Source: Rhizorhabdus dicambivorans (lineage in GTDB: Bacteria; Pseudomonadota; Alphaproteobacteria; Sphingomonadales; Sphingomonadaceae). Taken from it: a stretch of DNA of 64,000 nucleotides. Numbering within the stretch: the first letter of the stretch is position 1; each line of letters begins with the position of its first letter. The notes under the pieces were generated by a model, which saw only the letters and a program-made list of their open reading frames with translations, had not been told where the DNA came from and made no database searches. Position numbers and translations under genes: made by a program. The stretch is taken from positions 62,001-126,000 of the forward strand of contig NZ_CP023449.1 in NCBI RefSeq assembly GCF_002355275.1, written 5' to 3'. Shown one piece after another: positions 26,169-35,142 of this stretch.

Positions 26169-27894
26169 GACAGCGAAATTCGGCCATAGGGTGCTGGTTG
26201 CGGCACCTTATGGCCGCGACGCGGAAAGCGTGGCCGGCCTGCTGCGGCGCGAGGGCCATGACGTCGCGATCTCGAAGGACCTGGCCTCGATCGCGGACCG
26301 GCTCGACGACCATCTCGGCGCGGTGATCCTGACAGAGGAGGCGCTGGGCGCGGACCGGCGCCGGCTGCGGGCCGCGCTCGACGCACAACCCGCCTGGTCC
26401 GACGTGCCGTTCATCGTGCTGGCCGCGCGGCGCATGGGGCCGCTGCCGCCAAGCCAGGCCGCGGTGCTGCGCATTTCGGACGTGGTCGACAATTTCACCG
26501 TGTTCGAACGGCCGCTGAGTTCGATATCGCTGCTGAGCGCCGTCCGCTCCGCGCTGCGTTCGCGCCAGAAGCAGTTCGAGATGCGCGATCATCTTGCCGA
26601 GATCGGCGCCCGCAACGCCGCGCTGGCGCGCAGCGAAGAGGAACTGCGCGCCGCCCGCGACATATTGGCGCGCAACCATGACCAGCTGGAGGCGATGGTC
26701 GCCAGGCGCACCGAGGAACTGCGCCGCGCCCAGGAGCACCTCCATCAAAGCCAGAAGATGGAGGCGGTGGGGCAGCTGACCGGTGGCATCGCGCACGACT
26801 TCAACAATATGCTGACCGGCATCATCGGCGCGATGGACATCATGCGGCGCCGGATCGCCACCGGCCGGTTCGAGGGGATCGAGCGCTATATGGACGCCGC
26901 GACCACCTCGGCGAACCGCGCGGCTGGGCTCACCCAGCGCCTGCTCGCCTTCTCCCGCCGGCAGTCGCTCGATTCCCGGCCGGTGGACGTCAACGCGCTG
27001 ATCGGCACGCTCGGCGATCTGCTTGTGCGGACGATCGGCGAACAGGTGGCGCTGGAGACGCGCCTGGATCCCACCATCCCGGCCGGCATCGCCGATGCCA
27101 ACCAGCTGGAAAGCGCCATCCTGAACCTGGCGATCAACGCGCGCGACGCCATGCCCGAGGGCGGGACGCTGTCGGTCGCGACCAGCTGCGTCGGGATCGA
27201 CCCCGCCATCGCGGCGGGCATGGCCGACGCCAAGCCGGGCCGCTATGTCGTCGTTACGGTCCGCGACACCGGCGTCGGCATGCCCCCCGAACTGCTCGAC
27301 AAGGTGTTCGAGCCCTTCTTCACCACCAAGCCGCTGGGCCAGGGAACCGGGCTCGGCCTGTCGATGGTCTATGGCTTCGCGCAGCAGAATGGCGGGCATG
27401 TCACCATCGACAGCACGCCGGGCAAGGGCACGGCGGTGAGCATCTACCTGCCCGCCACCGAACGCGCCGGGATCGATGCGGGACAGGAGATGCCCCGCGC
27501 GCCGCAGGGGGCCGGCCAGCAGGTGCTGGTCGTCGAGGACGATCCCTCGGTCCGCCTGCTGATCCGCGACGTGCTCGAGGAGGTCGGCTATGCCGCGATC
27601 GAGGCGCGCGACGGCCAGGAAGCCGTGCCGATCCTCGAATCGGACATTGCGATCGACCTGATGATCTCCGATGTCGGCCTGCCGGGCATGAACGGCCGCC
27701 AGCTCGCGGACACCGCGCGGCTGCACCGGCCCGACCTGCCGATCCTGTTCGTCACCGGCTATGCCGAGAATGCCGCGATCCGATCCGGCTTCCTTGGCGC
27801 GAACATGGGGATGATCACCAAGCCATTCTCGCTCGACGACCTTGGCCGCAAGATCGACGAGATATTGGCACCGGATCGCATAGCAGCCGGCTAG
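26158..27894 (+). CDS. Hybrid sensor histidine kinase with N-terminal pseudo-receiver
   Basis: A 578-residue soluble kinase. Residues about 10-125 have a receiver-like fold (HRVLVAAPYGRDAESVAGLLRR) but the phospho-Asp position is Thr (AVILTEEAL), so it cannot be phosphorylated normally. A coiled coil (about 130-200) leads to the H-box QLTGGIAHDFNNMLTGIIG with His213. The ATPase domain shows ILNLAINARDAMPEGG, DTGVGM and GTGLGLSMVYGF. The C-terminal receiver is intact (VEDDPSVRLL, Asp505 in MISDVGLPGMNG, Lys in MITKPFSLDDL). There are no membrane segments, so it senses a cytoplasmic signal, plausibly through the co-translated KaiC-like protein. The GTG start at 26158 overlaps that gene. Confidence 0.88.
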   Translation: MPHRTAKFGHRVLVAAPYGRDAESVAGLLRREGHDVAISKDLASIADRLDDHLGAVILTEEALGADRRRLRAALDAQPAWSDVPFIVLAARRMGPLPPSQAAVLRISDVVDNFTVFERPLSSISLLSAVRSALRSRQKQFEMRDHLAEIGARNAALARSEEELRAARDILARNHDQLEAMVARRTEELRRAQEHLHQSQKMEAVGQLTGGIAHDFNNMLTGIIGAMDIMRRRIATGRFEGIERYMDAATTSANRAAGLTQRLLAFSRRQSLDSRPVDVNALIGTLGDLLVRTIGEQVALETRLDPTIPAGIADANQLESAILNLAINARDAMPEGGTLSVATSCVGIDPAIAAGMADAKPGRYVVVTVRDTGVGMPPELLDKVFEPFFTTKPLGQGTGLGLSMVYGFAQQNGGHVTIDSTPGKGTAVSIYLPATERAGIDAGQEMPRAPQGAGQQVLVVEDDPSVRLLIRDVLEEVGYAAIEARDGQEAVPILESDIAIDLMISDVGLPGMNGRQLADTARLHRPDLPILFVTGYAENAAIRSGFLGANMGMITKPFSLDDLGRKIDEILAPDRIAAG

Positions 27895-27992
27895 CCGATC
27901 CCCATCAGGCCACAAGATACGAGAAACAAAGAAAAATCTTGCCACTCGGAAGCGGGCGATGGTCCGCGAAACCGACCGGCCCACCACGCAAA

Positions 27993-28036
27993 TGCGAATC
28001 GTTCGCAGAATTTATTTGCGAATCGTTTTCATTATC
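27993..28036. promoter_or_regulatory. Fur-type iron operators upstream of the TonB receptor
   Basis: TGCGAATCGTTCGCA at 27993-28007 is a near-perfect TGCGAA-N3-TTCGCA palindrome. TTTGCGAATCGTTTTCATTATC at 28015-28036 repeats the half-site and its right part resembles a Fur box (AATGATTTTCATTATC). Two sites immediately before a siderophore-receptor gene indicate iron repression. Confidence 0.65.
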
Positions 28037-28076
28037 GATAGCTGCCGGCCCCGTCACGACAGGGAAAGGTTTCAGC

Positions 28077-30515
28077 ATGACGATGGAGATGAAGGGGGCG
28101 AGCTTCCTCGCGCTGGCATGTGTGGGCTTCATTGCCACCGCGCCGGCCGCGGCGCAAACCGCCGACAAGCCCGAAGGCGAGAAGAAGCTGGGCGGCATGA
28201 CGGTGACGGCGACCGCGATCGAGGAAGAGATCAAGGTCGAGCGCGTCGAGAGCCCCAAGGCCACCCGCGCCCTGATCGACACCCCGCAGACCATCACCGT
28301 GATCGGCGACCAGGTGCTCCGCAAGCAGAACCTGCTGACGCTGCGCGACGCGCTCCAGACCATTCCCGGCATCACCTTCGGTGCGGGCGAAGGCGGCGGC
28401 GGCTATGGCGACAGCATCAACCTGCGCGGCTATTCGGCCAATAACGACATCACCCAGGACGGCGTGCGCGACAGCGCGCAGTACAGCCGCAGCGAAACCT
28501 TCAACCTGCAGCAGATCGAGGTCTATAACGGCGCGAACAGCGTCTTCAACGGATCGGGATCGGTCGGCGGCACGATCAACCTCGTGACCAAGACGCCGCA
28601 GGCCGACGACCTGACCATCGTCCAGGGCGGCATCGGCACCGCCGATTATTATCGCGGCACGATCGACAGCAACCTGCGCGTGAGCGACCTGATCGCCGTC
28701 CGCCTGAACGCCGTCGCCCACAAGAACCGCGTGCCGGGCCGCGACGTGGAGCGCAACAAGCGCTGGGGCATCGCGCCGTCGGTGACGATCGGCATCGACA
28801 GCCCGACCAGCCTGACCCTGCAATATCTGCACCAGGACGACAGCAACGTTCCCGTCTATGGCGTCCCCTATTTCCGCAATGCTGTGAACAGCGGGCCGCT
28901 TCCGGGCTACGACCCCAAGGACCGCAACTATTACGGCATCGAGAATCTCGACGACCAGGACATCGTGGTCGACCAGCTGACGATGCGCTTCGCCCATGAG
29001 TTCAGCGACAAGGTGTCGGTCCGCAACCTGACCCGCTGGCAGCGCGTGGAGCAGGATTCGTCGACCAGCGCGCCGCAGGGCGTCTATTGCCTCGCCAACG
29101 GCTTCCAGCCGCTGCCCGCGACCAACATCGCCTCCACGCCGCTGGCCTGCCCGGCCGCCCAGAACACGCCGGGCACCTATTATCCCAGCGGCCCGCGCGG
29201 CAATATCCGCAACCAGGAAAACCAGCTGCTCTACAACCAGACCGACCTGCGCGCCGTGTTCGATACCGCCGGGCTGGAGCATACGCTGGTCGTCGGCGTC
29301 TCGCTGACCAAGGAGGATTATGAGCTGGTGAGCGGCAATGTGCTGCGCACCGCGGCCGGCGCGACCGTGGCCCAGCCGCCGATCAGCCTGGCGGCGCCCA
29401 ACACCATCTATACCGGCGCGGTGAACTTCATCCAGGCGGGCCGATCGCAGGGCAGCAGCAGCAACGTCGCCGGCTATCTGTTCGACACGGTGAAGATCAC
29501 CCCGCAGCTCGAGTTCAACGCGGGCCTCCGCTACGAGCAGGCCAAGGCGACCTTCCGCGCCGACACCTTCTCGACTGTCGTGGGCCCGACCCTGGGCGCC
29601 TATACGCGCGGGCTGGACCAGCGCAGCAACGAGAAGCTCTTCTCCTATCGCGTCGGCCTGAACTTCAAGCCGATCGAGACGGTCAGCCTCTACGCGGCCT
29701 ATGGCAATTCGCGCACCCCGACCTCGGCGACGGTACGGCTGGGCTGCGGCACGCTGATCACGGCGCCGGCCGGATCGCTGGATCCCTGCGACGTCAGCCC
29801 GGAAAAGGCGGTGAATTATGAAATCGGCGCCAAGGCCGACCTGTTCGACCGCCGCCTGCAGCTGACCGCCGCGCTGTTCCGCAACGAACGGACCAACTAT
29901 CGCGTCGCCACCAACGATCCGATCGTCACCACCCTGCAGGTGACCGACGGCCGCTCACGGGTGGACGGGCTCGCGCTGGGCGCCAGCGGCAACATCACCG
30001 AAGCCTGGGCGATCTTCGCCAACTACACCTATCTGAAGAGCAAGGTGCTGCAGAGCGTCTCGAACTTCTGCCTCGCCAACCCCGGCCCGCGAGTGGATGC
30101 CGGAGTGACGGTCAACCCCTGCGCCAACTCCGCCGCCATTCCGGACCCGCAGGCCGGACAGCGGCTGACCAACACGCCGCGCCATGCGGGAAGCCTGTTC
30201 ACGACCTATCAGTTCCCCTTCGGACTGCAGCTAGGTTATGGACTGACCTATACGGGCAGCTTCGCGCTCAACAACAGCGCCCTGGCTTCGGGGACAACAT
30301 TGCCGGCGGTGAGCACGCTGACCCCGGTCTTCCGCTCGAAGAGCTGGCTTACCCACCGCGCCTTCCTCTCCTATGAGGTGACCGACGGCGTGACCGCGCA
30401 GGTGAACGTCCAGAACGTCACCAACAAGCGCTACTTCACGGGCATCCGCAACAATGGCTGGGCGACGCCCGGCGAGGCCCGCTCGGCGGTGTTCAGCCTC
30501 TATTACAGCTTCTGA
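28077..30515 (+). CDS. TonB-dependent siderophore receptor (catecholate/Fiu-like)
   Basis: An 812-residue outer-membrane receptor. The start at 28077, after AGGGAAAGG, gives the signal peptide KGASFLALACVGFIATAPAAAQ. The TonB-box/plug region shows GGMTVTATAIEEE, DTPQTITVIGDQVLRKQN, LQTIPGITFGAGEGGGG, INLRGYSANNDITQDGVRD and IEVYNGANSVFNGSGSVGGTINLVTK. These are the plug motifs of ferric-siderophore receptors. The barrel ends in AVFSLYYSF with a terminal aromatic. It imports a ferric complex using TonB energy. It carries its own iron operators and terminator and seems independent of the surrounding trp genes. Confidence 0.92.
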   Translation: MTMEMKGASFLALACVGFIATAPAAAQTADKPEGEKKLGGMTVTATAIEEEIKVERVESPKATRALIDTPQTITVIGDQVLRKQNLLTLRDALQTIPGITFGAGEGGGGYGDSINLRGYSANNDITQDGVRDSAQYSRSETFNLQQIEVYNGANSVFNGSGSVGGTINLVTKTPQADDLTIVQGGIGTADYYRGTIDSNLRVSDLIAVRLNAVAHKNRVPGRDVERNKRWGIAPSVTIGIDSPTSLTLQYLHQDDSNVPVYGVPYFRNAVNSGPLPGYDPKDRNYYGIENLDDQDIVVDQLTMRFAHEFSDKVSVRNLTRWQRVEQDSSTSAPQGVYCLANGFQPLPATNIASTPLACPAAQNTPGTYYPSGPRGNIRNQENQLLYNQTDLRAVFDTAGLEHTLVVGVSLTKEDYELVSGNVLRTAAGATVAQPPISLAAPNTIYTGAVNFIQAGRSQGSSSNVAGYLFDTVKITPQLEFNAGLRYEQAKATFRADTFSTVVGPTLGAYTRGLDQRSNEKLFSYRVGLNFKPIETVSLYAAYGNSRTPTSATVRLGCGTLITAPAGSLDPCDVSPEKAVNYEIGAKADLFDRRLQLTAALFRNERTNYRVATNDPIVTTLQVTDGRSRVDGLALGASGNITEAWAIFANYTYLKSKVLQSVSNFCLANPGPRVDAGVTVNPCANSAAIPDPQAGQRLTNTPRHAGSLFTTYQFPFGLQLGYGLTYTGSFALNNSALASGTTLPAVSTLTPVFRSKSWLTHRAFLSYEVTDGVTAQVNVQNVTNKRYFTGIRNNGWATPGEARSAVFSLYYSF

Positions 30516-30540
30516 TCGCTAGCCAGCGACCGATGACGGG

Positions 30541-30572
30541 GCGCTCCGGGCCGCAAGGTCCGGGGCGCTTCG
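30541..30572 (+). terminator. Stem-loop after the TonB receptor gene
   Basis: GCGCTCCGGGCC-GCAA-GGTCCGGGGCGC forms a 12-pair stem with two wobble pairs, 25 bases after the receptor stop. The following T-run is poor (CTTCGCCATTTTC), so termination efficiency is uncertain. Confidence 0.55.
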
Positions 30573-30578
30573 CCATTT

Positions 30579-30998
30579 TCAGGCCAGCAGCGCGGCGCCG
30601 CCGATCCGATCGACCAGCAGTGCGGTATCGGTGAACTGGACGAGCCGGGTGGCGCGATATTGCTCGTCGAAGCTCCACAGATCGAACAGCTCGATCTCGA
30701 ACGGAGCGCCGCCCGGCGCCGAAGCGGTGATGTGCCAGCGGATCGCGGCCTGGCCTCCCTCCACCACCGCGTCGAGCCGTTCGAAGCTGTGGAAGCGGAC
30801 CCTGTCGACCAGCGTGGAGACCACGTCCATCGCCGCCGCCGGCCCGGTGGGCAGGGTGGCGGCCATCAGCGGGGATCGCCCGACCAGTTCGAACACCGCG
30901 CCCGGCGCCCAGATCGCATCGAGCGCCACCTTGTCGCCGCTGGCGCGCCGCGCATAGGCGTCGTCCACGGCCGCGAGTATCGAAACCCGATCCAGCAT
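30579..30998 (-). CDS. NTF2-like (SnoaL-type) protein
   Basis: A 139-residue cone-shaped alpha+beta protein. ILAAVDDAYARRASGDKVALDAIWAPGAVFELVG is the standard N-terminal helices and first strand of the NTF2-like fold, and AIRWHITASAPGGAPFEIELFDLWSF is the curved sheet. Members include isomerases, hydrolases and pure binding proteins. No catalytic set could be recognised, so the function is unknown. It is on the opposite strand from the trp genes. Confidence 0.7.
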   Translation of the reverse strand: MLDRVSILAAVDDAYARRASGDKVALDAIWAPGAVFELVGRSPLMAATLPTGPAAAMDVVSTLVDRVRFHSFERLDAVVEGGQAAIRWHITASAPGGAPFEIELFDLWSFDEQYRATRLVQFTDTALLVDRIGGAALLA

Positions 30999-31066
30999 GT
31001 GCCCTCCAGCTGTGGGTAAGCCACACCCTTAGGATTTGCGCGGCCGGGCGGCAATATGCGAAGCGC

Positions 31067-31447
31067 TCAATCCCGCGGATAAGGGCGGGTGATCGCCTCC
31101 AGCAGATGCTCGTCCGGATCGGTGAAATAGACGCCGCGCCCGCCGCCAAAATGGTTGATCCGGCCCGGCTGGCTGCGCGCCGGATCGGCCCAGTGGTCGA
31201 GGCCTCTTTCCCGGAGGCGCCCGAGGATCGCGTCGAAGCTCTCCTCGTCGACCAGGAAGGCATAATGCTGGGGCGCGACCGGCCCCTCCTTCTCCATGAA
31301 ATCGATCGACACGCCGTTGTCCAAGTCGACCACCAGGAAATGATGGAAGGGCACGGGAGCGGGCCGGCCCAGCATCCCGGCGAGGAAATCCGCCGAAGCC
31401 CGCTTGTCGCGGCACCAGATGATGCTGTGGTTGAGTTCGACCGTCAT
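31067..31447 (-). CDS. VOC-family metalloprotein (glyoxalase/bleomycin-resistance fold)
   Basis: A 126-residue protein with two beta-alpha-beta3 modules. The metal-site pattern is seen in LNHSIIWCRDKRASADFLAGML (His at residue 6), PQHYAFLVDEESFDAIL and VYFTDPDEHLLEAITRPY (Glu). The start at 31447 (GGAGCGAAG upstream) removes 25 unconserved residues of the longer frame. VOC proteins act as dioxygenases, isomerases or thiol transferases. It is divergent from the DOPA-dioxygenase-like gene, which could mean a shared aromatic-compound role; this is only a suggestion. Confidence 0.78.
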   Translation of the reverse strand: MTVELNHSIIWCRDKRASADFLAGMLGRPAPVPFHHFLVVDLDNGVSIDFMEKEGPVAPQHYAFLVDEESFDAILGRLRERGLDHWADPARSQPGRINHFGGGRGVYFTDPDEHLLEAITRPYPRD

Positions 31448-31503
31448 CGACTTCGCTCCACGACGATTGCCGTTCCGGGACCGCGATCCTAATCTGCCGC
31501 ACC

Positions 31504-31881
31504 ATGACCGGCCCGGATGCACCCTATCACGCGCACATCTATTTCACAGCGTCCGAACGTCCCGCCGCCGAAGCGCTGCGCGACGCCTTTTCGCGACGAG
31601 CGGACATAGTGTTCGTCGGCGCGATGACCGAAGGCCCCGCCGGGCCGCACCCGATCCCGCAATATGAAGTGCATTTCAGGGTGCGTTCGCTGCCCGACAT
31701 CGTCCCGCTGATCGAGGCGGCGGGGCTGCGCGCTCTGGTCCATCCGCTGACGCTCGACGATCTCGCCGATCACACCAGCCTGGGGCAATGGCATGGCGAG
31801 CCGCTCGACCTCGACCTTACCGTGCTCGATCCGCCCGGCATCAACCGGGGGCTGGCCCGCTTCGGGCGCAGCGATTTCTAG
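31504..31881 (+). CDS. DOPA 4,5-dioxygenase-family protein
   Basis: A 125-residue protein that matches the small DOPA-dioxygenase family: [22 protein letters not shown] at the N terminus, [12 protein letters not shown] in the middle and [28 protein letters not shown] near the end. The His residues at 8 and 10 and those in GPHP, VHPL and DLADH are the expected iron ligands or active-site residues. Fungal and plant relatives open the ring of DOPA to give betalamic-acid precursors; bacterial ones are poorly characterised. It lies 47 bp before trpC on the same strand and may be transcribed with it. Confidence 0.78.
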   Translation: MTGPDAPYHAHIYFTASERPAAEALRDAFSRRADIVFVGAMTEGPAGPHPIPQYEVHFRVRSLPDIVPLIEAAGLRALVHPLTLDDLADHTSLGQWHGEPLDLDLTVLDPPGINRGLARFGRSDF

Positions 31882-31928
31882 CCCGCCCAACTGGACCCGC
31901 CGCCCGCCCCCCGCTATGCCGCGCGGCG

Positions 31929-32723
31929 ATGAGCAACAAGCTGACCGAGATCTGCGACACCAAGCGCGAGCATGTCGCCCGGGCGAAGGCCGCGACGAGC
32001 TTCGCCGAGCTGAGCGCGCGCGCCAGGGCGGCCGATGCGCCGCGCGGCTTCCGCGCCGCGCTCGACGCCAGGGCGGCGGCGGGCGGCTATGGCCTGATCG
32101 CCGAGATCAAGAAGGCGTCGCCGTCCAAGGGGCTGATCCGCTCCGATTTCGATCCGCCCGCCCACGCCCGCGCCTATGAGGCGGCGGGCGCCGCCTGCCT
32201 GTCGGTGCTGACCGACGTCCCCTATTTCCAGGGTCATGACGATTATCTGGTGCAGGCGCGCGCCGCCTGCGCACTGCCGGCGCTGCGCAAGGACTTCATG
32301 GTCGATCCCTGGCAGGTGACCGAGGCGCGCGCGCTGGGCGCCGACGCGATCCTGATCATCGTCGCCGCGCTGGACGATGGCGAAATGGCCGAGATCGAGG
32401 CCGCCGCCATCGAGCATGGCATGGACGTGCTGGTCGAGGTCCACGACGCGGCCGAACTGGAGCGCGCGATCAGGCTGAAATCGCGGCTGATCGGGGTGAA
32501 CAACCGCGACCTGCGGGACTTTTCGATCGATCTCAACCGCACCTATGAGCTGGTCGGCAACGCGCCCGCCGGCTGCACCTTCGTCGCCGAGAGCGGGCTC
32601 GGTTCCAAGGCCGATCTCGACGCGATGGCCGAACATGGCGTCCGCTGCTTCCTGGTCGGCGAGAGCCTGATGCGCCAGGACGATGTGGCGGCCGCCACGC
32701 GCAGGCTGCTGACCGGGGCATGA
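31929..32723 (+). CDS. trpC: Indole-3-glycerol-phosphate synthase
   Basis: A 264-residue TIM barrel closing the indole ring in tryptophan synthesis. [21 protein letters not shown] is the classic phosphate/catalytic-Lys motif; [16 protein letters not shown] carries the second Lys; [32 protein letters not shown] and [13 protein letters not shown] complete the barrel. The start at 31929 matches the family N terminus ([14 protein letters not shown]). Its stop overlaps the moaC start (ATGA), so Trp and molybdenum-cofactor genes are coupled. Confidence 0.96.
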   Translation: MSNKLTEICDTKREHVARAKAATSFAELSARARAADAPRGFRAALDARAAAGGYGLIAEIKKASPSKGLIRSDFDPPAHARAYEAAGAACLSVLTDVPYFQGHDDYLVQARAACALPALRKDFMVDPWQVTEARALGADAILIIVAALDDGEMAEIEAAAIEHGMDVLVEVHDAAELERAIRLKSRLIGVNNRDLRDFSIDLNRTYELVGNAPAGCTFVAESGLGSKADLDAMAEHGVRCFLVGESLMRQDDVAAATRRLLTGA

Positions 32724-33193
32724 GCGACAAGCTCACCCATATCGACGAGGATGGCGCGGCCCGCATGGTCGACGTCTCCGCCAAGGCCGAGACGAAGCGC
32801 GTCGCCGTCGCCGAGGGCCGCATCCTGATCGCGGCACAGGCGCTGGAGGCGATCCGCGCCGGTTCGGTGAAGAAGGGCGACGTGCTCGCGGTCGCGCGGG
32901 TCGCGGGGATCATGGCGGCGAAGAAGACCGCCGACCTGATCCCGCTCTGCCACCCGCTGCCGATCTCGGGCGTCACCCTCGACCTCGCGATCGAGGCCGA
33001 CGGCATCCGCGCCACCGCGTCGGTGACGACCACCTATACCACCGGCATCGAGATGGAGGCGCTGACCGCCGTCTCGGTGGCGCTGCTGGCCGTCTATGAC
33101 ATGGCCAAGGCGCTCGACAAAGCCATGCGGATCGAAGGGGTCCGGCTGCTGTCCAAGACCGGCGGCAAGTCGGGCGACTGGAAGGCGGAATAG
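32720..33193 (+). CDS. moaC: Cyclic pyranopterin monophosphate synthase
   Basis: A 157-residue enzyme of molybdopterin synthesis. [37 protein letters not shown] and [27 protein letters not shown] are the three family motifs, and the C-terminal [12 protein letters not shown] is the substrate-binding tail (Lys-rich). It rearranges the MoaA product to cyclic pyranopterin. It is coupled to trpC upstream and lies 4 bases before moeA. Confidence 0.96.
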   Translation: MSDKLTHIDEDGAARMVDVSAKAETKRVAVAEGRILIAAQALEAIRAGSVKKGDVLAVARVAGIMAAKKTADLIPLCHPLPISGVTLDLAIEADGIRATASVTTTYTTGIEMEALTAVSVALLAVYDMAKALDKAMRIEGVRLLSKTGGKSGDWKAE

Positions 33194-33197
33194 GCCG

Positions 33198-34385
33198 ATG
33201 GCGCTGATCCCGACGGCCGAGGCGCAGGCGCGGATGTTCGCGCTGAAGGAGGCGCTGCCCGTCGAGACCGTGCCGCTGCTCGACGCCCGTGGCCGCTATG
33301 CCGCCGGGGACATCCTGTCGAAGCGCACCCAGCCCGCGCTCGATCTGTCGGCGATGGACGGCTATGCGATCCGCTTCGCCGAACGCCCCGGCCCGTGGAC
33401 CGTCGCGGGCGAAAGCGCGGCGGGCGGCGGCCTCGGCCGCGCGCTGGCGCCCGGCGAGGCGGCGCGCATCTTCACCGGCGCCCCGGTTCCCGAAGGGGCC
33501 GACAGCATCCTGATCCAGGAGGAGGCGGGCCGCGACGGCGACAGCCTGACCATGACCGGCGAGGGGCCGCCCCGGATCGGCGCGCATATCCGCCGCAAGG
33601 GCAGCGACTTCGCCGAGGGCGACATACTGATCCCGGCCGGTGCCCCGATCGGCGCGGCGGCGATCGCGCTGGCGGCGAGCGGCGGCCATGGCGCGCTTCC
33701 CGTGCGGCGGCGCCCGCGCGTCGCGATCCTCTCGACTGGCAACGAACTGGTGCCGGCGGGCGAACCCACGACCGGCGCGCTGCTCCCCGCCTCGAACGGG
33801 CCGATGCTCGCGGCGCTGCTGGCGGGCACCCCGGCGCAGGTCACCGACCATGGCATCATCCGCGACGATCTCGGCCTGATCAGTGCCGCCTTCGCCGATC
33901 TGGCGGGCGGCGCCGACATCATCGTCACCACCGGTGGCGCCTCGGTCGGCGACCATGACCTCGTCCTCCCCGCGCTGGAGCAGGCGGGCGCGACGATCGA
34001 CTTCTGGAAGGTGCGGATGAAGCCGGGCAAGCCGGTGATGATCGGCACGCTGGGCGGGGCAATCGTGCTTGGCCTGCCCGGCAATCCGGTCTCGGCCTTC
34101 GTCACCGCGACATTGTTCCTGAAGCCGCTGATCGCGCATCTGCTGGGCAGCGCCCGGCCGGTTCCGCCCCCCGCCGCCGCCCGGCTGGGCGAAGCGCTGC
34201 CCGCGACCGGCGGCCGGGCCGAATATCTGCGCGGCAAATGGTCGCGGGGGCTGGCCGTCCCCACCGCCAGCCAGGACAGCGCCGGCCTCGCCGCGCTGGT
34301 CGAGGCGGAGCTGCTGATCGTCCGGGAATCGGACTCGCCGGCGCTGGAAGCGGGCGCCGATGTGGAGATCATTCCGCTCGCTTGA
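33198..34385 (+). CDS. moeA: Molybdopterin molybdenumtransferase
   Basis: A 395-residue protein inserting molybdate into molybdopterin-AMP. Domains in order: an N-terminal segment with LDLSAMDGYAIRFAE, a beta region with IFTGAPVPEGADSILIQEE, the MogA-like domain with RVAILSTGNELVPAGE, DIIVTTGGASVGDHD and KPGKPVMIGTLGGAIVLGLPGNPVSAF, and a C-terminal beta-barrel. The start at 33198 is 4 bases after the moaC stop. The lexA -35 element overlaps its last codons. Confidence 0.95.
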   Translation: MALIPTAEAQARMFALKEALPVETVPLLDARGRYAAGDILSKRTQPALDLSAMDGYAIRFAERPGPWTVAGESAAGGGLGRALAPGEAARIFTGAPVPEGADSILIQEEAGRDGDSLTMTGEGPPRIGAHIRRKGSDFAEGDILIPAGAPIGAAAIALAASGGHGALPVRRRPRVAILSTGNELVPAGEPTTGALLPASNGPMLAALLAGTPAQVTDHGIIRDDLGLISAAFADLAGGADIIVTTGGASVGDHDLVLPALEQAGATIDFWKVRMKPGKPVMIGTLGGAIVLGLPGNPVSAFVTATLFLKPLIAHLLGSARPVPPPAAARLGEALPATGGRAEYLRGKWSRGLAVPTASQDSAGLAALVEAELLIVRESDSPALEAGADVEIIPLA

Positions 34386-34424
34386 CAGATTCCCTACAGT
34401 TGCCTAAATGTTCCTCGTCCGTTC
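34382..34424 (+). promoter_or_regulatory. lexA promoter with alphaproteobacterial SOS box
   Basis: TTGACA (34382-34387) and TAAATG (34405-34410) make a sigma-70 promoter with a 17-base spacer. GTTC-CTCGTCC-GTTC at 34410-34424 matches the direct-repeat LexA operator GTTC-N7-GTTC of alphaproteobacteria and overlaps the -10 end, so LexA should block its own transcription. Confidence 0.85.
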
Positions 34425-34442
34425 CCGACAAGGACCTTTGGT

Positions 34443-35117
34443 ATGCTGACCCGCAAGCAACATGATCTGCTCATCTTCATTCATGACCGGCTGGCCGCGA
34501 CCGGCGTGTCGCCCTCGTTCGAGGAGATGAAGGAGGCGCTCGACCTCAAGTCCAAGTCCGGCGTCCACCGGCTGATCAGCGCGCTCGAGGAGCGCAACTT
34601 CATCCGCCGCCTGCCCAACCGCGCCCGCGCGCTGGAGGTGCTGCGGATGCCGGAGACGGTGGCAGGCAAGGCCGCCGCGCCCGCGACCAAGGCGAAGGCC
34701 CCCGCCTCCGCCCCGGTGCCGCAGGCCGCGAACGAGAATGTGCTGGAGATTCCGCTGCACGGCCGCATCGCCGCCGGTCTGCCGATCGAGGCGCTGGAGG
34801 GGCAGAGCAGCCTGTCGGTTCCCGCCGCGCTGCTTGGCCCGGGCGAGCATTATGCGCTCGAGGTGTCGGGGGACTCGATGGTCGAGGCCGGCATCCTCGA
34901 CGGCGACTATGCGCTGATCCGCCGCGCCCAGACCGCGCGCGACGGCGAGATCGTCGTCGCGCTGATCGCCGATCATGAGGCGACGCTCAAATATTTCCGC
35001 AAGGAAGGCGCGATGGTGCGGCTCGACCCGGCCAACCGCTCCTATGATCCGCAGCGCTACAAGCCCGATCAGGTCCAGATCCAGGGCAAGCTGGCAGGGC
35101 TGCTGCGGCGCTACTGA
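34443..35117 (+). CDS. lexA: SOS repressor LexA
   Basis: A 224-residue repressor. The winged helix [17 protein letters not shown] ... [22 protein letters not shown] is at the N terminus. The self-cleavage site is Ala111-Gly112 in [11 protein letters not shown], and the Ser/Lys dyad is Ser145 ([10 protein letters not shown]) and Lys183 ([10 protein letters not shown]). RecA-stimulated cleavage lifts repression after DNA damage. A linker rich in Ala, Pro and Lys (about 70-95) is longer than in E. coli, as is usual for alphaproteobacteria. Confidence 0.96.
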   Translation: MLTRKQHDLLIFIHDRLAATGVSPSFEEMKEALDLKSKSGVHRLISALEERNFIRRLPNRARALEVLRMPETVAGKAAAPATKAKAPASAPVPQAANENVLEIPLHGRIAAGLPIEALEGQSSLSVPAALLGPGEHYALEVSGDSMVEAGILDGDYALIRRAQTARDGEIVVALIADHEATLKYFRKEGAMVRLDPANRSYDPQRYKPDQVQIQGKLAGLLRRY

Positions 35118-35142
35118 GCGCCGCAAGCCCACCACGGGCGGC

